From the NCBI GenBank assembly GCA_025355395.1, contig JANXZT010000077.1:1-8155 (forward strand): 8,155 nt of DNA, in the 5' to 3' direction. The notes beneath the pieces are model-generated. The model had not been told where the DNA came from and made no database searches. It saw only the letters and a program-made list of their open reading frames with translations. Below, piece by piece: positions 5,942 through 8,155 of this stretch. The position numbers and the translations under genes were made by a program. This DNA is from Betaproteobacteria bacterium. GTDB taxonomy: Bacteria > Pseudomonadota > Gammaproteobacteria > Burkholderiales > Casimicrobiaceae. Numbering within the stretch: position 1 is the stretch's first letter; every line of letters starts with the position of its first letter.

Positions 5942-6915
5942 ACATCCTCGTTACCGGCTGCGCCGGCTTCATTGGCATGCATGTGGCTGCGCGGCTCCTC
6001 GACGACGGAATTTCGGTGGTCGGCGTCGACAACTTCGATCCCTACTACGACGTGGCGCTCAAGGAAGCGAGAGCCGCGCGCCTTCTCCAACACCCCGCAT
6101 TCCGGTTGCTACGCCTCGATCTCGCGGAGGCCGGCGCGGTCGCGTCGCTATTCGAGCCGGGCGGGTTCACCAGTGTCGTTCATCTGGCGGCGCAACCCGG
6201 CGTGCGGTACTCGCTCATCAATCCGCAAGCCTATACGCGCAACAACGTGGTCGCCTTCGGCAATGTGCTCGAAGGATGCCGTAGTTCCGGCATCGATCAC
6301 CTCGTTTACGCATCGAGCTCGAGCGTCTATGGGAGCAATCACACGCTGCCGTTTTCCGAGGACCAACGCGTCGATCACCCGGTCAGCTTTTATGCCGCGA
6401 CCAAGAGGGCCAACGAATTGATGGCCCACAGCTACAGCCATCTCTATCGGCTGCCGACCACGGGGCTGCGCTTTTTCACGGTTTACGGCCCGTGGGGACG
6501 GCCGGACATGTCACCAATGATCTTTGCGCGGGCAATCCTTGCCGGCGAGATCATCGACGTGTTCAACGGCGGCAGGATGCGCCGCGACTTCACCTATGTA
6601 GACGACATCGTCGAAGGCGTCGTGCGCGTGCTGCAGTGCCCGCCCGCGGTAGCGCAGGACGATCCGTCTGCCATCTACAACATCGGGAACAGTATCGCCG
6701 TGGAGCTTGAAACGTTTATCGCCACGCTCGAAGATCTTCTGGGCCGGCGTGCGAACAAGCGGTATCTCCCAATGCAGGCGGGCGACGTACCCGCCACCTA
6801 TGCCTCGATCGAGCGCCTGCACGCGGTCACGGGCTTTGCGCCGAGGACGCCGCTCGCCGAAGGCCTTGCCCGTTTCGTCGATTGGTACAAGAGTTACTAC
6901 GGCGCGCATCGATGA
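5938..6915 (+). CDS. UDP-glucuronate 4-epimerase (extended SDR family)
   Basis: A 325-residue NAD-dependent extended SDR enzyme that interconverts UDP-glucuronate and UDP-galacturonate in the cytosol, supplying galacturonic acid for LPS core, O-antigen or capsule. The NAD-binding glycine motif is TGCAGFIG (residues 6-13), with Asp31 at the end of strand 2 (VVGVDNFDPYYDVALK). Further marks are HLAAQPGVRYS (82-92), YASSSSVYG (124-132), and the catalytic YAATK (Tyr152, Lys156). GLRFFTVYGPWGRPDMSPMIFARAI is the hallmark of UDP-glucuronate 4-epimerases over UDP-glucose 4-epimerases, as is the NFDPYYDVALK block. The product is slightly shorter than the roughly 335 residues usual for CapI/LpsL-type enzymes, but both ends look complete. 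The ATG at 5938 starts directly at the SDR motif. It lies between two sugar-related genes in one orientation, 43 bases after the glycosyltransferase. Subfamily assignment is good; in vivo use of the sugar is not shown. Confidence 0.9.
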   Translation: MNILVTGCAGFIGMHVAARLLDDGISVVGVDNFDPYYDVALKEARAARLLQHPAFRLLRLDLAEAGAVASLFEPGGFTSVVHLAAQPGVRYSLINPQAYTRNNVVAFGNVLEGCRSSGIDHLVYASSSSVYGSNHTLPFSEDQRVDHPVSFYAATKRANELMAHSYSHLYRLPTTGLRFFTVYGPWGRPDMSPMIFARAILAGEIIDVFNGGRMRRDFTYVDDIVEGVVRVLQCPPAVAQDDPSAIYNIGNSIAVELETFIATLEDLLGRRANKRYLPMQAGDVPATYASIERLHAVTGFAPRTPLAEGLARFVDWYKSYYGAHR

Positions 6916-6930
6916 CCCGGAGGCCCCTGC

Positions 6931-6950
6931 TAGAATTGCAGCTAGGGAGG
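6931..6950 (+). promoter_or_regulatory. Strong ribosome binding site (and weak -10-like box) before rfbB
   Basis: AGGGAGG at 6944-6950 lies 5 bases before the ATG at 6956 and fixes the rfbB start, in contrast to the weak site of the preceding gene. TAGAAT at 6931-6936 resembles a -10 box, but upstream there is only a poor -35 match (TCGATG at 6909-6914), so a separate promoter for rfbB is doubtful. Confidence 0.5.
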
Positions 6951-6955
6951 CGCGC

Positions 6956-8014
6956 ATGATTTTTGTTACAGGTGGTGCGGGTTTCATCGGCGCCAACTTC
7001 GTCCTCGACTGGCTTGCGCAGGTCGACGAGCCGGTATTGAACCTCGACAAGCTGACCTACGCTGGCAATCTCGGCAACCTGTCGCCGCTGCGAAACGATC
7101 CACGCCATGTGTTCGTGCGCGGGGATATCGGCGATCGCAAGTTGTTGCAAAGGCTGCTCGCCCTGCATCGCCCGCGCGCCATCGTCAACTTCGCGGCCGA
7201 AAGCCACGTCGATCGATCGATCCACGGCCCCGCCGAATTCATCGATACCAACGTGGTAGGCACCTTCACGCTGCTCGACGCGGTGCGCGCGCACTGGTCC
7301 GAGCTGGCGCTGGCTGAGCGCGAGGCGTTTCGCTTCCTGCACGTTTCCACCGACGAAGTCTATGGATCCCTCGCACCGGATGACCCGGCGTTCAAGGAAA
7401 GCACCGGCTACGCACCGAACAGCCCCTATTCCGCGTCCAAGGCGGCGTCGGACCATCTCGTGCGGGCCTATCACCACACCTACGGCCTCCCCACACTCAC
7501 TACCCACTGCTCCAACAACTACGGGCCACTGCAGTTTCCCGAGAAGTTGATCCCCCTTATGATCGTGAATGCACTCGCCGGCAAGCCGCTGCCGGTGTAC
7601 GGCGACGGACGCAACGTCCGCGACTGGCTGTATGTGGGAGACCATTGCGCCGCGCTGCGCATGGTGCTTGCGAAGGGGCGTGTCGGACAGACCTACAACA
7701 TCGGTGGCAATGCCGAGCGGGCCAACATCGACGTCGTGCAAACTATTTGCCGCGTTCTGGGAAAGCACGCCGCTGCGCGCGATTACGGTAGCCTTGTTAC
7801 CTTTGTGCAGGACCGGCCCGGGCACGACCGGCGCTACGCAATCGATGCAACCAAGATCCGCACCGAGTTCGGCTGGCTGCCCGCCGAAACCTTCGAGAGC
7901 GGCCTTGCACGCACCGTCAAATGGTATCTCGATCATTCCGAATGGCTTCGCGCTGTGACCAGCAAGGAATATCAGAACTGGATTTCGCTCAACTATGCGG
8001 AGGCCGAGGCGTGA
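6956..8014 (+). CDS. rfbB: dTDP-glucose 4,6-dehydratase (RfbB/RmlB)
   Basis: A 352-residue NAD-dependent extended SDR enzyme that converts dTDP-glucose to dTDP-4-keto-6-deoxyglucose, the second step toward dTDP-L-rhamnose and many other deoxy sugars, in the cytosol. Seen in order: TGGAGFIGANF (5-15, NAD binding), NLDKLTYAGNLGNL (29-42), NFAAESHVDRSI (78-89), HVSTDEVYG (129-137) with the catalytic Asp133-Glu134 pair, YSASK (Tyr158, Lys162), SNNYGPLQFPEKLIP (186-200), GDGRNVRDWLYVGDH (216-230) and QTYNIGG. Length is normal. GPLQ replaces the more common GPYQ/GPYH next to the active-site loop. The ATG at 6956 has a strong Shine-Dalgarno. It follows the epimerase by 40 bases and is probably co-transcribed. 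The usual partners rfbA, rfbC and rfbD are not seen in the window. The last codons (AEAEA) belong to a sequence repeated 117 bases downstream. Confidence 0.96.
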   Translation: MIFVTGGAGFIGANFVLDWLAQVDEPVLNLDKLTYAGNLGNLSPLRNDPRHVFVRGDIGDRKLLQRLLALHRPRAIVNFAAESHVDRSIHGPAEFIDTNVVGTFTLLDAVRAHWSELALAEREAFRFLHVSTDEVYGSLAPDDPAFKESTGYAPNSPYSASKAASDHLVRAYHHTYGLPTLTTHCSNNYGPLQFPEKLIPLMIVNALAGKPLPVYGDGRNVRDWLYVGDHCAALRMVLAKGRVGQTYNIGGNAERANIDVVQTICRVLGKHAAARDYGSLVTFVQDRPGHDRRYAIDATKIRTEFGWLPAETFESGLARTVKWYLDHSEWLRAVTSKEYQNWISLNYAEAEA

Positions 8015-8155
8015 GGCTGGAAGCAGGGGCCCCGCGTGCAGTTGGTGGGGATGCGACCGGGCCGAATCGACTCGGGAGGCCGACCCCACGGGAGCATGCA
8101 CGGTGCAGGCACGGCGGAGGCCGACGTGGCGTGGACCGAGCAGGGGCCCCGCGTG
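7997..8155 (+). repeat. Split direct repeat, 42-base units offset by 117 bases
   Basis: Unit 1 spans 7997-8038 and unit 2 spans 8114-8155. Each begins with the same 11 bases (GCGGAGGCCGA) and ends with the same 17 bases (AGCAGGGGCCCCGCGTG); the 14 bases between differ, but the total length is 42 in both. The offset of 117 is a multiple of three. Unit 1 begins inside the last codons of rfbB and crosses its stop. Unit 2 runs exactly to the window edge, so more repeat may follow. The nature of the repeat (duplication, tandem array or assembly effect) is open. Confidence 0.7.
8011..8155 (+). other. G-rich tail after rfbB, coding status unclear
   Basis: A GTG at 8011 overlaps the rfbB stop as GTGA and its frame stays open to the window edge (48 codons), but the translation (MRLEAGAPRAVGGDATGPNR...) is Arg/Gly/Ala/Pro-rich and resembles no partner expected here such as RfbA, RfbC or RfbD. 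The other two plus frames are also open beyond the rfbB stop, as GC-rich DNA often is, so openness is weak evidence. A possible nested hairpin is present: GTGGGG at 8045-8050 with CCCCAC at 8084-8089, enclosing two GGCC blocks. It lacks a T-run and is not a clear terminator. Confidence 0.3.

Noticed and set aside
8045..8089. Nested hairpin after rfbB as an intrinsic terminator
   Set aside because: The outer stem is only 6 bases, the loop is large, and no T-run follows.
6827..8101. Long 424-codon minus-strand frame opposite rfbB
   Set aside because: Shadow of rfbB, whose catalytic motifs and length are all correct. The antisense translation shows no family features.
7997..8155. CRISPR-like array at the right edge
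   Set aside because: Only two units, spaced by 75 bases of non-unit sequence, each interrupted by divergent bases and overlapping a coding end. There are no cas genes and no regular repeat-spacer pattern.
1..8155. tRNA, rRNA, prophage, toxin-antitoxin or defence genes
   Set aside because: I looked for characteristic RNA structures and protein motifs on both strands and found none. All substantial coding sequence is accounted for by envelope and housekeeping genes.

Overview
The window is a GC-rich (roughly 60-65 %) chromosomal segment of a Gram-negative bacterium, most likely a betaproteobacterium. This rests on protein style (a PCMT-like methyltransferase opening with an EQQIRxWDVLD motif, betaproteobacterial-type WaaA and TolC) and on the gene order PCMT-like / rhodanese / tolC facing waaA-waaC, which I recall from that class. 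I could not run a taxonomic search.

Layout. (1) Positions 1-109 are a non-coding leader with a plausible promoter. (2) Positions 137-2554, plus strand: a PCMT-like methyltransferase, a small rhodanese-domain protein overlapping it by 4 bases, and a TolC-family outer-membrane efflux/secretion channel. (3) Positions 2548-2645: a 98-base palindromic element with perfect 28-base inverted arms between the convergent genes tolC and waaA. It overlaps the ends of both. (4) Positions 2608-4913, minus strand: waaC (heptosyltransferase I) then waaA (Kdo transferase), overlapping by 7 bases. These build the Kdo-heptose inner core of LPS. (5) Positions 4914-5114: a divergent intergenic region. (6) Positions 5115-8014, plus strand: a WaaE/KdtX-like family 2 glycosyltransferase, a UDP-glucuronate 4-epimerase and dTDP-glucose 4,6-dehydratase (RfbB/RmlB). 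(7) Positions 8015-8155: a G-rich tail of unclear coding status with a split direct repeat that begins inside the end of rfbB.

Together the genes describe cell-envelope construction: WaaA and WaaC add Kdo and the first heptose to lipid A, the family 2 transferase probably decorates the inner core, and the two SDR enzymes supply UDP-galacturonate and dTDP-4-keto-6-deoxyglucose for core, O-antigen or exopolysaccharide sugars. TolC completes tripartite efflux or type I secretion machines.

Most of the window is ordinary. I see no convincing new defence or mobile system. The features most worth a second look are the REPIN/MITE-like palindrome that supplies the last ten or so codons of waaA, a 16-codon mini-ORF joined by ATGA overlaps to both neighbours, and the repeat at the right edge.
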